From Azomonas agilis (lineage in GTDB: Bacteria > Pseudomonadota > Gammaproteobacteria > Pseudomonadales > Pseudomonadaceae), in NCBI RefSeq assembly GCF_007830255.1, contig NZ_VLKG01000006.1:124001-188000 (forward strand): 64,000 bases of DNA, in the 5' to 3' direction. The position numbers were made by a program, and so were the translations under genes. Below are positions 38,333 through 47,286 of this stretch, piece after piece. Below the pieces are notes generated by a model. It worked only from the letters and a program-made list of their open reading frames with translations. It ran no database searches and was not told the origin of the DNA. Positions within the stretch are counted from its first letter, which is position 1; each line of letters starts with the position of its first letter.

Positions 38333-39517
38333 TTACCAACTCAGTATCGCACCTATGGCAAAGGTATTAGTGTCTTCACCTAATTTGTAACTGTCCTGAG
38401 CGTCAATTTGATAGCGCGTGTACTCGGTCAAGAAACGTAAATTCTTAGTCAGAGTACGGGTATAGGTAGCGCCTAGGGTTTTAAAGTCTGCACTTTGGCC
38501 TAAGCCGTTGCCGTCGTCATTAGTACGCCCATAGGAGAGTGCAACACGGTTATCCCCCCAAGCGTAAGCGCCCTGAACCAGATAGCCATCGCTGTCGATT
38601 TCCCGCAACCGTCCCTCACCGGAGTTGTTGGTCAAGAAAGGATTAATACCTTCAGCCTTAAATCCTGACGTAGTCACCGACCAAGGGCCGTATTTGGTTT
38701 GAACACCATAGCCCAAGCCCTTCGAGGTCACGCTGTCGATATCATCGTTGGTGTTTTGTGAGCGCTGATGGGTACCGTTGACCCAGGTATAAATTTGAGC
38801 CCCGGCCCAATCGAACTGGTAGCTGACTTCAAACTCATAGCGCGGGTCTTCCTGATAGGCTTTATCACTCAAGCCATCACTAGAATCCTTATCTACTTGG
38901 GTCGAGTCGTAGGGATCCATAATCCCCACAGCAATGCGCAAACCCTTCAGCAAGAGGTCGTTGTTTCTATAGGTAATCTGAGCCGTCGGGAAGGGATAGG
39001 GAAAGCCGGTACCAATGTTTCCAAAGGAAACCCCGCGACCATCTACTAAACCTAGGGTATCACTGACGTTACCCACCCCAGCCAGCATTTCGTCCAAAAA
39101 GATGTTGGAACGAGAAAATAGACCAAAGTCTTTACCTAACAGAACCTCCCCCCATTTAGTGCTGACCGTGCCGTAAAACTGGCGCACATCAATGGCGGTG
39201 GCGGTGCCATTAGCTTCACTGTCGTTAATAGTAACCCAGAACGAAGAGCGGCCCCCCACAGTCCAACCCTCAGTTACAGTATTGAAGTTAAAACCGATGT
39301 AGTTGGGCAGATAGCCCATGCGTACCCGAGCCTGCTTGCGATCGTAGTTTTTATCGTCCCGGTTAACATCGCTACTGGTGTAAAAGGTGTTGAAGTAACC
39401 ATCCGTAGCAAAGGTGGTACCCCGTTTTTTGTACAACAGAATGTCGGCGCTGGCCGACTGCATCAGGCTGGCCACCAAAATACCGGATAAAGCTATGGCT
39501 ACTTTATTTTTATTCAT
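38333..39517 (-). CDS. Outer-membrane porin, general Gram-negative type
   Basis: 394 residues. A signal peptide (MNKNKVAIALSGILVASLMQSASA) is followed by a beta-barrel-like sequence with alternating residues, many Gly/Tyr/Asp turns, and a C-terminal aromatic end GAILSW that fits the Omp insertion signal. The substrate cannot be read. The start at 39517 has GGAGCG upstream. No transporter or enzyme lies beside it to suggest a substrate. Confidence 0.82.
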   Translation of the reverse strand: MNKNKVAIALSGILVASLMQSASADILLYKKRGTTFATDGYFNTFYTSSDVNRDDKNYDRKQARVRMGYLPNYIGFNFNTVTEGWTVGGRSSFWVTINDSEANGTATAIDVRQFYGTVSTKWGEVLLGKDFGLFSRSNIFLDEMLAGVGNVSDTLGLVDGRGVSFGNIGTGFPYPFPTAQITYRNNDLLLKGLRIAVGIMDPYDSTQVDKDSSDGLSDKAYQEDPRYEFEVSYQFDWAGAQIYTWVNGTHQRSQNTNDDIDSVTSKGLGYGVQTKYGPWSVTTSGFKAEGINPFLTNNSGEGRLREIDSDGYLVQGAYAWGDNRVALSYGRTNDDGNGLGQSADFKTLGATYTRTLTKNLRFLTEYTRYQIDAQDSYKLGEDTNTFAIGAILSW

Positions 39518-39797
39518 GTTTCGCTCCGCTTGTTCGGGCAACTGTCCGTATAAGTGGAGCGATTATTGAAACTTACTCATGGAGTCCCCAGACTTCCATA
39601 GAGGTGATTTCTTGCTGCTTTAGGGGCTAATCCCCTCTTCGTTATCCAGAACTAACCCTGTGGTGCCACCAGATGGCCTAAGACTCAAGCTCCATCTAAG
39701 GGCATTAGCCTACCCAATCGGGTGGGATTAATCAGGACACACTCGACTTCAGACCCCATAAAATCGGCCTGAAGTACAGTGCAAAATCCTACCGCTC
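39518..39797. other. Non-coding gap between nudC and porin gene
   Basis: About 280 bases without a credible reading frame. It holds a possible weak terminator for nudC (ACTTCAG at 39746–39752 paired with CTGAAGT at 39769–39775, 16-base loop) and a short GGGG-CTAAT-CCCC hairpin near 39622. The porin promoter must lie in the part next to 39517, but I could not fix a -10/-35 pair. Confidence 0.5.
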
Positions 39798-40646
39798 CTA
39801 CATAGGGTGGGTTGTGCCCAAACGTTCCGCCAGATAGCAGTCGATCAAATGCCGAGCAATGGTATGAGGCCCCGGTAAGTTAGGTAGGGCATTTAGAGGG
39901 AACCAGCGGGCTTCCTCAATTTCTTCAGGCTGTAATCGGATCTCGCCGTGTAGATACTGGACGTGAAAGCCCAGCATGAGCGAATGGGGAAAAGGCCAAC
40001 TTTGACTGGTGATGTAACGCGGCTGTGTTACCTGAACGCCAACCTCCTCCAGCACTTCCCGAGCGATACACTGCTCAATGGTTTCTCCCGGCTCAACAAA
40101 GCCCGCTAAGGTGCTAAAAACACCCGGTGCATGGCGTGGTGAGCGCGCCAATAACACCTCATCACCCCGTGTCACTAAAGCAATCATGCAAGGAGAAATG
40201 CGTGGGTAATAACGATTATGGCACTGAGGACAGGCCATCGCCCGCTCGCCGGTAACGGCCAATAAAGGAATGCCGCAGTGGCTACAAAAACGATGCTGAG
40301 TAGCCCAAGTGCCTACCTGAGCAGCCATACAGAGCATCTCTACATAGGATGTATCCAATTGGCTGCTCATAATCTGGCGTAAACCTAACCAGTTCAGCCC
40401 CGCAATGGAGGGAGCCTCTGATAACTCATACAGCACAATGGGGAGCCCTTCCCACATACCCAGCCCTTGCTTAGTGCTCAGGGGCAAATCCAGTGCATCC
40501 ACCTCAGTTAAGGGAAAGAGTTGTCCTCCCTCTGAGCCTGTTAAAAAAGATTGACGGTAATGCACCAGCACTTGGGTTTCTGAGCCAAGTTGCAGAGGAT
40601 CAAGCCACTGAGCCCGCCAAGGCGGGGAGCTAAAGACCAAAGTCAT
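39798..40646 (-). CDS. nudC: NAD(+) diphosphatase / RNA deNADding enzyme NudC
   Basis: 282-residue Nudix hydrolase. The zinc ribbon is HRFCSHCGIPLL … ACPQCHNRYYPR, and the Nudix box GFVEPGETIEQCIAREVLEEVGV fits GX5EX7REUXEEXGU exactly. SQSWPFPHSLMLGF is the NADH-type specificity motif. It hydrolyses NAD(H) and can remove NAD caps from RNA. It starts 3 bp after dnaQ, so it belongs to the methyltransferase–rnhA–dnaQ–nudC operon. Confidence 0.95.
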   Translation of the reverse strand: MTLVFSSPPWRAQWLDPLQLGSETQVLVHYRQSFLTGSEGGQLFPLTEVDALDLPLSTKQGLGMWEGLPIVLYELSEAPSIAGLNWLGLRQIMSSQLDTSYVEMLCMAAQVGTWATQHRFCSHCGIPLLAVTGERAMACPQCHNRYYPRISPCMIALVTRGDEVLLARSPRHAPGVFSTLAGFVEPGETIEQCIAREVLEEVGVQVTQPRYITSQSWPFPHSLMLGFHVQYLHGEIRLQPEEIEEARWFPLNALPNLPGPHTIARHLIDCYLAERLGTTHPM

Positions 40647-40649
40647 CGC

Positions 40650-41372
40650 TTAATAACCCAGTTGTTGCCATAGTGGCGTACCACCGGCGGCCTTTTCCAA
40701 AGCCTTCAAACGCTCCTCATGGGCGGCTAACTCCTCAGCAGAAGCCCGAATAATCGGCGTTGGAACCCTTTGATCGGATAAGGGACGAATAAGACTCGCA
40801 GCTCCTATGCCCGTTGCCCCCGTTTCCTCCCCCCCCAAGGACAGATGGGTCTGTCCTCCGGTCATGGCTAAATACACATCAGCCAGAATTTCCGCATCCA
40901 AGAGTGCGCCGTGCAGAGTACGTTCTGAGTTATCCACTCCATAACGTTTGCACAAAGCATCTAAACTGTTGCGTTGCCCCGGATGCCGTTCCCGAGCCAT
41001 CAGTAAGGTATCTAGCACCTGACAATACTGGCTGACATCCGCTCGCTCTACATGCCCTAACCGCTCAAACTCGGCATTAATAAAGCCAACATCAAAGGCT
41101 GCGTTATGAATGATGAGCTGAGCGCCTTTGATGAACTCAAAAAACTCATCAGCCACTTCGTGAAAACGAGGTTTATCAGCCAGAAACTCATCTGTAATAC
41201 CGTGTACCGCTACAGCGCCTTCGTCTACCACGCGGTCAGGCTGCAAGTAGACATGAAAATGCCGTCCCGTTTGACGACGCCCCTGTAGCTCAATACAGCC
41301 AATCTCGATGATGCGATGCCCTTCAGTGACTGGCATTCCTGTTGTTTCAGTATCCAAGACGACACTACGCAT
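40650..41372 (-). CDS. dnaQ: DNA polymerase III epsilon subunit (proofreading 3'-5' exonuclease)
   Basis: 240 residues. The exonuclease domain has the DEDDh set: Asp7 and Glu9 in LDTETTG, Asp94 in NAAFDVGF, His154 and Asp159 in LHGALLDAE. The segment GGQTHLSL (Q174–L179) sits where E. coli epsilon has its beta-clamp-binding motif, and the C-terminal ~60 residues correspond to the part that binds the polymerase alpha subunit. A run of eight G on the coding strand encodes the Gly-Gly directly after the clamp motif. It lies 16 bp after rnhA. Confidence 0.95.
   Translation of the reverse strand: MRSVVLDTETTGMPVTEGHRIIEIGCIELQGRRQTGRHFHVYLQPDRVVDEGAVAVHGITDEFLADKPRFHEVADEFFEFIKGAQLIIHNAAFDVGFINAEFERLGHVERADVSQYCQVLDTLLMARERHPGQRNSLDALCKRYGVDNSERTLHGALLDAEILADVYLAMTGGQTHLSLGGEETGATGIGAASLIRPLSDQRVPTPIIRASAEELAAHEERLKALEKAAGGTPLWQQLGY
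40829..40836 (-). repeat. G8 homopolymer inside dnaQ
   Basis: Eight C on the plus strand (TTG GGG GGG GAG in the coding strand). It codes for Leu179-Gly-Gly-Glu at the junction of the exonuclease domain and the C-terminal tether. Loss of one G reaches a TAG about nine codons later; gain of one reaches a TGA roughly 24 codons later. Confidence 0.9.
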
Positions 41373-41388
41373 GTTTTATTCCCAGAAC

Positions 41389-41847
41389 TCATTCAGAATC
41401 TGTAGTGGGTACACCCCGATTAGCTAACTGATCGGCGCGCTCATTGCCTGTATGTCCCTGATGTCCACGCACCCACTCCCAAGTAATTTGGTGTTGAGCT
41501 ACCTGCTCCTCCAACTGTCGCCAGAGGTCTGCATTTTTCACCGGTTGGCCACTGGCTGTTTTCCAGTTACGTTGCTTCCAGTTAGGCAACCACTCGGAAA
41601 TACCTTGCATCAGGTATTTTGAATCCGTTACCAAACGCACTCGGCAGGGTCTGTTTAAAGCCGCTAGTCCCTGTAAAGCGGCTGTTAACTCCATGCGGTT
41701 ATTGGTGGTGTTCCTTTCCCCCCCCCACAACTCGCGCTCTTTACCTTTGCAGACTAACAGAGCTCCCCAACCGCCTGGCCCAGGATTTCCCTTACAAGCG
41801 CCATCGGTATAAATCTCAACCAAGGGTTCAGTGCCAATTTCGCTCAT
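41389..41847 (-). CDS. rnhA: Ribonuclease HI
   Basis: 152-residue enzyme that cuts RNA in RNA-DNA hybrids. Catalytic carboxylates are Asp15 ([17 protein letters not shown]), Glu53 ([10 protein letters not shown]) and Asp75 (LVTDSKYL), and the C-terminal His/Asp region is [13 protein letters not shown]. Residues 41–44 (Trp-Gly-Gly-Glu) are encoded by a run of nine G. Its start overlaps the end of the upstream methyltransferase by 20 bases; dnaQ follows, a pairing conserved in gammaproteobacteria. Confidence 0.96.
   Translation of the reverse strand: MSEIGTEPLVEIYTDGACKGNPGPGGWGALLVCKGKERELWGGERNTTNNRMELTAALQGLAALNRPCRVRLVTDSKYLMQGISEWLPNWKQRNWKTASGQPVKNADLWRQLEEQVAQHQITWEWVRGHQGHTGNERADQLANRGVPTTDSE
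41718..41726 (-). repeat. G9 homopolymer inside rnhA
   Basis: Nine C on the plus strand (TGG GGG GGG GAA in the coding strand), encoding residues 41–44 between Asp15 and the catalytic Glu53. Any one-base slip here would remove two catalytic residues and inactivate RNase HI. Confidence 0.9.
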
Positions 41848-42616
41848 CGACAGTCCAATAGATTTTTGCAGGAGGACGTACCTTAGCAGGACGAATGCAG
41901 GATTGGTCTCTGGCCAGAGACAGCGGCGCTAGTCGTGTATCAAAGGATCTACGCCATTTAGTGCGCGTTGGAATAAGGCCACTGACCAACTTACGGGCGG
42001 TAATCAGATAGTAACCACCCACTGGCCATTGATGACGCTCCAACCATTTAGGTTCGGCAGACATACTATAACCCCCATAGCAGTGCAGCTCTAACATAAA
42101 TCCCAACTGGCTTAAGTAGCTTTTCAAGCGGGAGGGCATGGGGTAATGCAGGTGGGGCACTAAGTCTGCTGCCCGACGACTCTGCCACCGCCACAGGCTC
42201 CAAGGGTTGATGCCAACAATCAGTAAATGCCCTCCCGGTCGTAGGCTGCGGGCAGCCTCTTGCAATAACAATTGAGGATGGCGACTAAACTCTAAAGCGT
42301 GTTGCAAAATCACGGCATCCAAACAGCGCTCGGCGATTGGCCAAGCAAACTCATGGCAACGAATCGCAGCATCGGGTGTAGTCCCTAAGCGAATAAAGCT
42401 GCTAGCCTCCGGCTGCTCCAACAGCGAACCGGCATGAGGCCCCATATGCACCCGATAACGCCCCAAGATTCTGCTGCATTCGGCAATCAGCTTTGGCTGC
42501 TCTTGTTCTAACCACCGACTTCCCTCTACACCGCAAAACCAATGATGCGCTAACTCCATGATCCGCGACTCAGCCAGTTTAGGTGGCTCCTTACTGGCAA
42601 ATAGCCTAGAACTCAT
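41828..42616 (-). CDS. Class I SAM-dependent methyltransferase, substrate unknown
   Basis: 262 residues. The recognisable part is the Methyltransf_11-type core: [44 protein letters not shown], the post-motif II and III region. Motif I is weak (near [10 protein letters not shown]). It is the Pseudomonas protein that sits between gloB and rnhA. The C-terminal tail is basic. Its 3' end overlaps rnhA by 20 bases. It is divergent from gloB with 96 bp between the starts. The substrate is not evident. Confidence 0.82.
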   Translation of the reverse strand: MSSRLFASKEPPKLAESRIMELAHHWFCGVEGSRWLEQEQPKLIAECSRILGRYRVHMGPHAGSLLEQPEASSFIRLGTTPDAAIRCHEFAWPIAERCLDAVILQHALEFSRHPQLLLQEAARSLRPGGHLLIVGINPWSLWRWQSRRAADLVPHLHYPMPSRLKSYLSQLGFMLELHCYGGYSMSAEPKWLERHQWPVGGYYLITARKLVSGLIPTRTKWRRSFDTRLAPLSLARDQSCIRPAKVRPPAKIYWTVDERNWH

Positions 42617-42712
42617 TGCAGCGTGCTCCTGTATGGAATCGTTCGGAAAGAGGCTCGTGGCTTAGTGCTGTTAGGATTAAATCCTTTTAGTGAAAGCCTT
42701 AAGGAGTTCAAC

Positions 42713-43501
42713 ATGTCTCATGTCAAAAAACTCAGCATTTCGGCCTTACCTGCCCTCAAAGATAACTATATATGGCTGATACAAAACCCAGATACTCATC
42801 AGTGCGCTGTTGTAGATCCCGGAATAGCCACGCCCGTACTTAAGTGGCTTGCTGAACATCCTCAATGGCAACTCACCGACATCCTGATCACACACCATCA
42901 CGCTGACCATACTGAGGGCATTGCCAGCCTCAAACAACACAGTGGCGCTCGTATCCTAAGCCCTAGCCTTGAAGCCATTCCAAACACTGATCTTCCCCTG
43001 CAGGGCGGAGAATCCATAGAAATTTTGGGGCAGACTTGGCAGGTATTAAGCATTCCCGGACATACCTTAGATCACCTCGCCTATTATGGATCAGGGCAAG
43101 TGTTCAGTGGTGATACGCTGTTTGCAGCAGGTTGCGGACGAGTATTTGAGGGGACTATGGGCCAGATGTTCCAATCCTTACATCAATTATCTGCTCTACC
43201 TCAAGACACTCTGGTGTATTGCGCCCACGAATACACGCTAGCAAATTTAGCCTTTGCACAGGCCGTAGAGCCAGATAATCAAGCCATTCAACAACGCATC
43301 CAAGATTGCCAAACCCTCAGAGCGCAAGGATTACCTACTCTACCCTCTAACATTGAGTTGGAACGAGCCACTAATCCTTTTTTAAGGACTCAATTTCCTA
43401 AAGTACGCCAAGCAGCGGCTTTAAAAGAAGGCCTATCCGAATCTGACCTATCAGAAGAACAGGTGTTTTCTATTTTACGGATGTGGAAGAATACTTTTTA
43501 G
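42713..43501 (+). CDS. gloB: Hydroxyacylglutathione hydrolase (glyoxalase II)
   Basis: 262-residue metallo-beta-lactamase-fold enzyme that hydrolyses S-lactoylglutathione to lactate and glutathione, detoxifying methylglyoxal. The metal motif THHHADHTEG (His61, His63, Asp65, His66) and SIPGHTLDHLAYY, FSGDTLFAAGCGRVFEGT and CAHEYTLANLAFA are complete. The ATG at 42713 with a perfect AAGGAG is chosen over an in-frame ATG 30 codons upstream. Confidence 0.95.
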   Translation: MSHVKKLSISALPALKDNYIWLIQNPDTHQCAVVDPGIATPVLKWLAEHPQWQLTDILITHHHADHTEGIASLKQHSGARILSPSLEAIPNTDLPLQGGESIEILGQTWQVLSIPGHTLDHLAYYGSGQVFSGDTLFAAGCGRVFEGTMGQMFQSLHQLSALPQDTLVYCAHEYTLANLAFAQAVEPDNQAIQQRIQDCQTLRAQGLPTLPSNIELERATNPFLRTQFPKVRQAAALKEGLSESDLSEEQVFSILRMWKNTF

Positions 43502-43553
43502 TTTTACCGCTTTATGATTATACGAAATATAAACAAAAGACTTCACCTTCACA

Positions 43554-43588
43554 GATCAAGAAGGAAGCCCTCCACTTCCCTCTTGATC
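43554..43588. terminator. Inverted repeat between convergent gloB and msrB
   Basis: GATCAAGA pairs with TCTTGATC and, after one mismatch, GGAAG pairs with CTTCC around a seven-base loop, giving 13 pairs. It lies midway between the two stop codons and probably terminates both genes, though no long T run follows. Confidence 0.6.
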
Positions 43589-43597
43589 CACTACCCG

Positions 43598-43993
43598 CTA
43601 AGAACGAGGCTTGAGCTTCAAAGCGGCTGAATTCACACAGTAGCGCTTGCCGGTTGGATCAGGGCCATCGGGAAACATATGTCCCAAATGGGCATCGCAG
43701 CACGCACACTTAATCTCAACTCGATACATACCGTGGCTAAAATCGTTGCTATAGGTCACGGCCGTTTCCTGAACGGGTTGAAAATAACTGGGCCAACCAC
43801 AACCCGAGTTATATTTGGCCTCAGAGTCAAATAGAGGTGCATCACAGCACACACAGTGATAGACCCCTGGCGTTTTGGTTGCGTGATATTTTCCCGTAAA
43901 AGCGCGTTCTGTTCCCCCAAGCCGGCAGATTTGGAACTCCTCATCAGAAAGCTCCTCACGCCATGTCTCAAGGGACTTTTCAACTTTTTTCAT
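43598..43993 (-). CDS. msrB: Peptide methionine-(R)-S-oxide reductase
   Basis: 131-residue repair enzyme reducing methionine-R-sulfoxide in proteins. The zinc is held by two CxxC pairs (CVCCDAP and CACCDAH), the substrate pocket is [20 protein letters not shown] is present, and the resolving/catalytic Cys is in [11 protein letters not shown]. It has no signal peptide, so it is cytoplasmic. It is divergent from alaA; the 176 bp between them should hold both promoters. Confidence 0.97.
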   Translation of the reverse strand: MKKVEKSLETWREELSDEEFQICRLGGTERAFTGKYHATKTPGVYHCVCCDAPLFDSEAKYNSGCGWPSYFQPVQETAVTYSNDFSHGMYRVEIKCACCDAHLGHMFPDGPDPTGKRYCVNSAALKLKPRS

Positions 43994-44169
43994 TATCTAA
44001 TCCCCACCTAGAAAGGAAAAAAGGCCGGAGCTCACCTTTTCCACAGATCAACCCCCGGCGTATGATGCGTTCCTTCTTACTCTTAAATCTGGCAGCGGCT
44101 TAGGCGGCTACCAAAGCGCAGTGCTCCACCCCTAGCCCTACGTTTTCTCACATTGGGACACTCAGGATC

Positions 44170-45381
44170 ATGCAGGTCAGCAAATCGAACAAGCTCGCCA
44201 ACGTCTGTTACGACATCCGTGGGCCTGTACTCAAACACGCCAAACGTCTGGAAGAGGAAGGTCATCGCATCCTCAAGCTTAATATCGGCAATCCAGCGCC
44301 TTTTGGTTTTGAAGCTCCAGACGAAATCCTTCAGGATGTTATTCGTAATCTTCCCACCGCACAGGGATACAGTGACTCCAAAGGATTATTCAGCGCCCGC
44401 AAAGCGGTGATGCAGTATTGCCAGCAAAAACAGATAGAAGGTGTTGGTATTGAAGACATCTATCTGGGTAACGGCGTTTCTGAACTTATTGTTATGGCGC
44501 TGCAAGCACTGCTCAATAACGGCGACGAAGTGCTGATCCCTGCTCCAGACTATCCACTTTGGACGGCTTCCGTCAGTCTAGCAGGTGGAAAGCCTGTACA
44601 TTACCTGTGCGACGAACAAGCCAACTGGTGGCCAGACCTTGAAGATATTAAAGCCAAGATTACACCTAATACTAAAGGTCTAGTACTGATTAACCCGAAT
44701 AATCCTACGGGCGCAGTATATCCGAAAGAAATACTTGAAGGCATGGTAGAGCTGGCACGCCAACATGACTTAGTCCTCTTTTCAGATGAGATTTACGACA
44801 AAATTCTATACGAGGACGCGGTACACATTTCTACCGCCTCCTTAGCACCAGATGTTCTGTGCCTTACCTTTAACGGGCTGTCTAAGTCCTATCGGGTAGC
44901 TGGCTTTCGCTCGGGCTGGCTGATTATCTCTGGCCCAAAACATCAGGCTAAGAGTTACATTGAAGGTTTAGAAATCCTTGCATCTATGCGTCTATGCGCC
45001 AACGTACCCGCGCAGCACGCCATCCAGACCGCTTTGGGCGGCTATCAAAGCATCAATGACTTAGTACTCCCCGGTGGGCGTTTATTGGAGCAGCGTAACC
45101 GCGCTTGGGAGCTGTTAAACGACATTCCCGGCGTGAGCTGTGTTAAACCTATGGGGGCTTTATATGCGTTCCCAAAAATTGATCCTAAACACTGCCCTAT
45201 TCATAATGATGAAAAGTTTGCACTAGATCTTTTGTTATCAGAAAAACTGCTCATTGTACAAGGTACTGCCTTTAACTGGCCGTGGCCTGACCATTTTAGG
45301 GTAGTGACTCTGCCACGCGTTGATGATCTGGAAGCGGCTATTGGCCGTATTGGTAATTTCCTTAAACGTTATCAGCAGTAA
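44170..45381 (+). CDS. alaA: Alanine transaminase (AlaA type, PLP-dependent)
   Basis: 403-residue class I/II aminotransferase that transfers the amino group of glutamate to pyruvate. The PLP lysine is Lys239 in LSKSYRVAGFRSGW. NPNNPTGAVY and SDEIYDKILY are the cofactor-contact motifs, and LNIGNPAPFGFEAPDEIL is typical of the AlaA (YfbQ) subgroup. AGGATC precedes the ATG. The msrB–alaA–htpX order is that of Pseudomonas. Confidence 0.93.
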   Translation: MQVSKSNKLANVCYDIRGPVLKHAKRLEEEGHRILKLNIGNPAPFGFEAPDEILQDVIRNLPTAQGYSDSKGLFSARKAVMQYCQQKQIEGVGIEDIYLGNGVSELIVMALQALLNNGDEVLIPAPDYPLWTASVSLAGGKPVHYLCDEQANWWPDLEDIKAKITPNTKGLVLINPNNPTGAVYPKEILEGMVELARQHDLVLFSDEIYDKILYEDAVHISTASLAPDVLCLTFNGLSKSYRVAGFRSGWLIISGPKHQAKSYIEGLEILASMRLCANVPAQHAIQTALGGYQSINDLVLPGGRLLEQRNRAWELLNDIPGVSCVKPMGALYAFPKIDPKHCPIHNDEKFALDLLLSEKLLIVQGTAFNWPWPDHFRVVTLPRVDDLEAAIGRIGNFLKRYQQ

Positions 45382-45588
45382 TTTGTAAGCCTATCTCCAC
45401 CTATGACCGTGGAGAGCACGATAAAAAGCCGGGACAAAGGCAGGTGACTGACGACAAACTCGTTCAACCCAAGGGACACAGCTTGAAATAGTCGTTTAGT
45501 TGAATCAGCAGCTTGCCTGCCCTTATATACCCGGCATATTAGTCTTACCTTTGCCCTGTGCTGTTCTCTGTGAGGAGATGCTTTACCC

Positions 45589-46476
45589 ATGATGAGAATT
45601 CTGCTTTTTTTAGCCACTAACTTGGCGGTGCTGCTGATTGCAAGCATTACCCTGAGCTTGGTGGGCTTTAATGGTTTCATGGCAGCCAACGGCTTAGACC
45701 TTGATCTCAAGCAGTTACTGATCTACTGCGCTGTATTTGGCTTTGCTGGCTCCTTGTTTTCGCTATTCATTTCCAAATGGATGGCAAAAATGAGCACCGG
45801 CACGGAAATCATTACTCAGCCCCGTACTTCCCATGAGCAATGGCTGCTGCAAACCGTTGAGCAACTGTCTCAACAAGCCGGTATCCGTATGCCTGAAGTT
45901 GGGATTTTCCCAGCCTATGAAGCCAATGCCTTTGCTACCGGTTGGAATAAAAACGATGCCTTAGTAGCGGTCAGCCAAGGCCTTCTGGAGCGTTTTTCCC
46001 CTGATGAAGTCCGTGCGGTGCTGGCCCACGAAATCGGCCACGTCGCTAATGGCGATATGGTCACATTGTCCCTCATACAGGGTGTAGTCAACACTTTTGT
46101 GATGTTCTTTGCGCGCATTATCGGCAACTTTGTCGATAAAGTGATCTTTAAGAATGAGGAAGGTAATGGCATTGCCTTTATGGTTGCTACCATCATCGCC
46201 GAGTTGGTGCTGGGTATTCTGGCCACCATCATCGTCATGTGGTTCTCGCGTTGGCGCGAATATCGTGCGGATGCAGCAGGAGCCCAGTTAGCCAGTCCAC
46301 GCGCTATGATTTCTGCCTTAGAACATCTTCGAGCGGAACAGGATGTTCCCGTTCATATGCCCGATAGCATGACGGCTTTTGGTATTAACTCAGCCGGTAA
46401 GAGTATTTTGGCGGGCTTATTTATGAGTCATCCACCGCTGGAAGAGCGTATTGCCACCTTACAACGTATGGGCTAA
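45589..46476 (+). CDS. htpX: Membrane metalloprotease HtpX
   Basis: 295-residue inner-membrane zinc protease that degrades damaged membrane proteins. Two N-terminal TM helices (~5–25 and ~42–62) precede the catalytic motif HEIGH (147–151), and two more hydrophobic helices follow (~165–185, ~197–217). EYRADAAGA supplies the third zinc ligand region. In E. coli it is Cpx-controlled; a CpxRA-like pair is 17 kb away. A CTTGAAA at 45482 resembles a sigma-32 -35, but I found no matching -10. GAGGAG precedes the start. Confidence 0.95.
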   Translation: MMRILLFLATNLAVLLIASITLSLVGFNGFMAANGLDLDLKQLLIYCAVFGFAGSLFSLFISKWMAKMSTGTEIITQPRTSHEQWLLQTVEQLSQQAGIRMPEVGIFPAYEANAFATGWNKNDALVAVSQGLLERFSPDEVRAVLAHEIGHVANGDMVTLSLIQGVVNTFVMFFARIIGNFVDKVIFKNEEGNGIAFMVATIIAELVLGILATIIVMWFSRWREYRADAAGAQLASPRAMISALEHLRAEQDVPVHMPDSMTAFGINSAGKSILAGLFMSHPPLEERIATLQRMG

Positions 46477-46494
46477 GAACCTCCTAGCATCAGC

Positions 46495-46524
46495 AAAAGG
46501 ACACCCTGTTATGGTGTCCTTTTT
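46495..46524 (+). terminator. Rho-independent terminator after htpX
   Basis: AAAAGGACACC and GGTGTCCTTTTT form a perfect stem with a seven-base loop and a T tail. The A-rich left side means it can also work for tpm on the minus strand. Confidence 0.92.
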
Positions 46525-46543
46525 ATTTCCCCACACACAGCCT

Positions 46544-47215
46544 TTATGAGCGACAGAGCCAATAAACGGGCTCATGCAAAAAGTCCAACTGATGCGTATG
46601 AAACCTTGGGTGCTGGGATGATACATCCGGCCGTTCTAAAAGCTCCAAGTGCCACTGAAATGGCTGAAAGAGCTTTTGTACCTCCAGCTCTGACACAGAA
46701 AAAGGAGGGCCAGCCATTTGCTCTTGTGGATACTCTAGGCTGATCAACAATCCCCGACAGGATGCAGGCAAGCAAGCCGATAGATGGGCAACGTAGTCTT
46801 GACGCATGGCCTCCGGCAAAGCAATCAAAGCCGCACGGTCATAAACCAAACCACAATCGCTCAGATCAGCAGCTTCTAATTGAAAGAAATCACCACACCA
46901 GATTTCCACAGTCCCTGCTTTATAGCTGATAAATTCTTTGTGCTGACGTATTTGGGGCTGAAGCTGATGCTCTGCAAAAAATGCTTGAACCGCTGCTTCC
47001 GAGAGCTCAACGCCCAGCACAGAAAAACCCTGCTCTGCGAGCCACAGCATATCAAGGGTTTTACCGCACAGGGGAACGAAGACGCGCCTAGATGCAGCAT
47101 CCAAACCTTGCATTTGCAGCCGCGCAACATAGCGCTGTAGGTAAGGATTAACCTGTTGCTGGTGGAAGGCTATTTCATTACGCGACCAACGTCGATGCCA
47201 AAAATCCTCATACAT
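46544..47215 (-). CDS. tpm: Thiopurine S-methyltransferase
   Basis: 223 residues. FWHRRWSRNEIAFHQQQVNPYL at the N-terminus and VFVPLCGKTLDMLWLAEQGFSVLGVELSEAAVQAFF (SAM site) are diagnostic. YDRAALIALPEAMRQDYVAHL follows. The enzyme methylates thiopurines and, in pseudomonads, selenium and tellurium compounds. The ATG at 47215 gives the family N-terminus, whereas the open frame extends 16 codons further. It follows the deaD-like gene by 71 bp. Confidence 0.94.
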   Translation of the reverse strand: MYEDFWHRRWSRNEIAFHQQQVNPYLQRYVARLQMQGLDAASRRVFVPLCGKTLDMLWLAEQGFSVLGVELSEAAVQAFFAEHQLQPQIRQHKEFISYKAGTVEIWCGDFFQLEAADLSDCGLVYDRAALIALPEAMRQDYVAHLSACLPASCRGLLISLEYPQEQMAGPPFSVSELEVQKLFQPFQWHLELLERPDVSSQHPRFHTHQLDFLHEPVYWLCRS

Positions 47216-47286
47216 GCGCCTTACTCCCTTGCTTTGAGCTGCATAGAATAGCGGCGAAAGCAAGGAAGAGGCAGCACGAAATTAGA

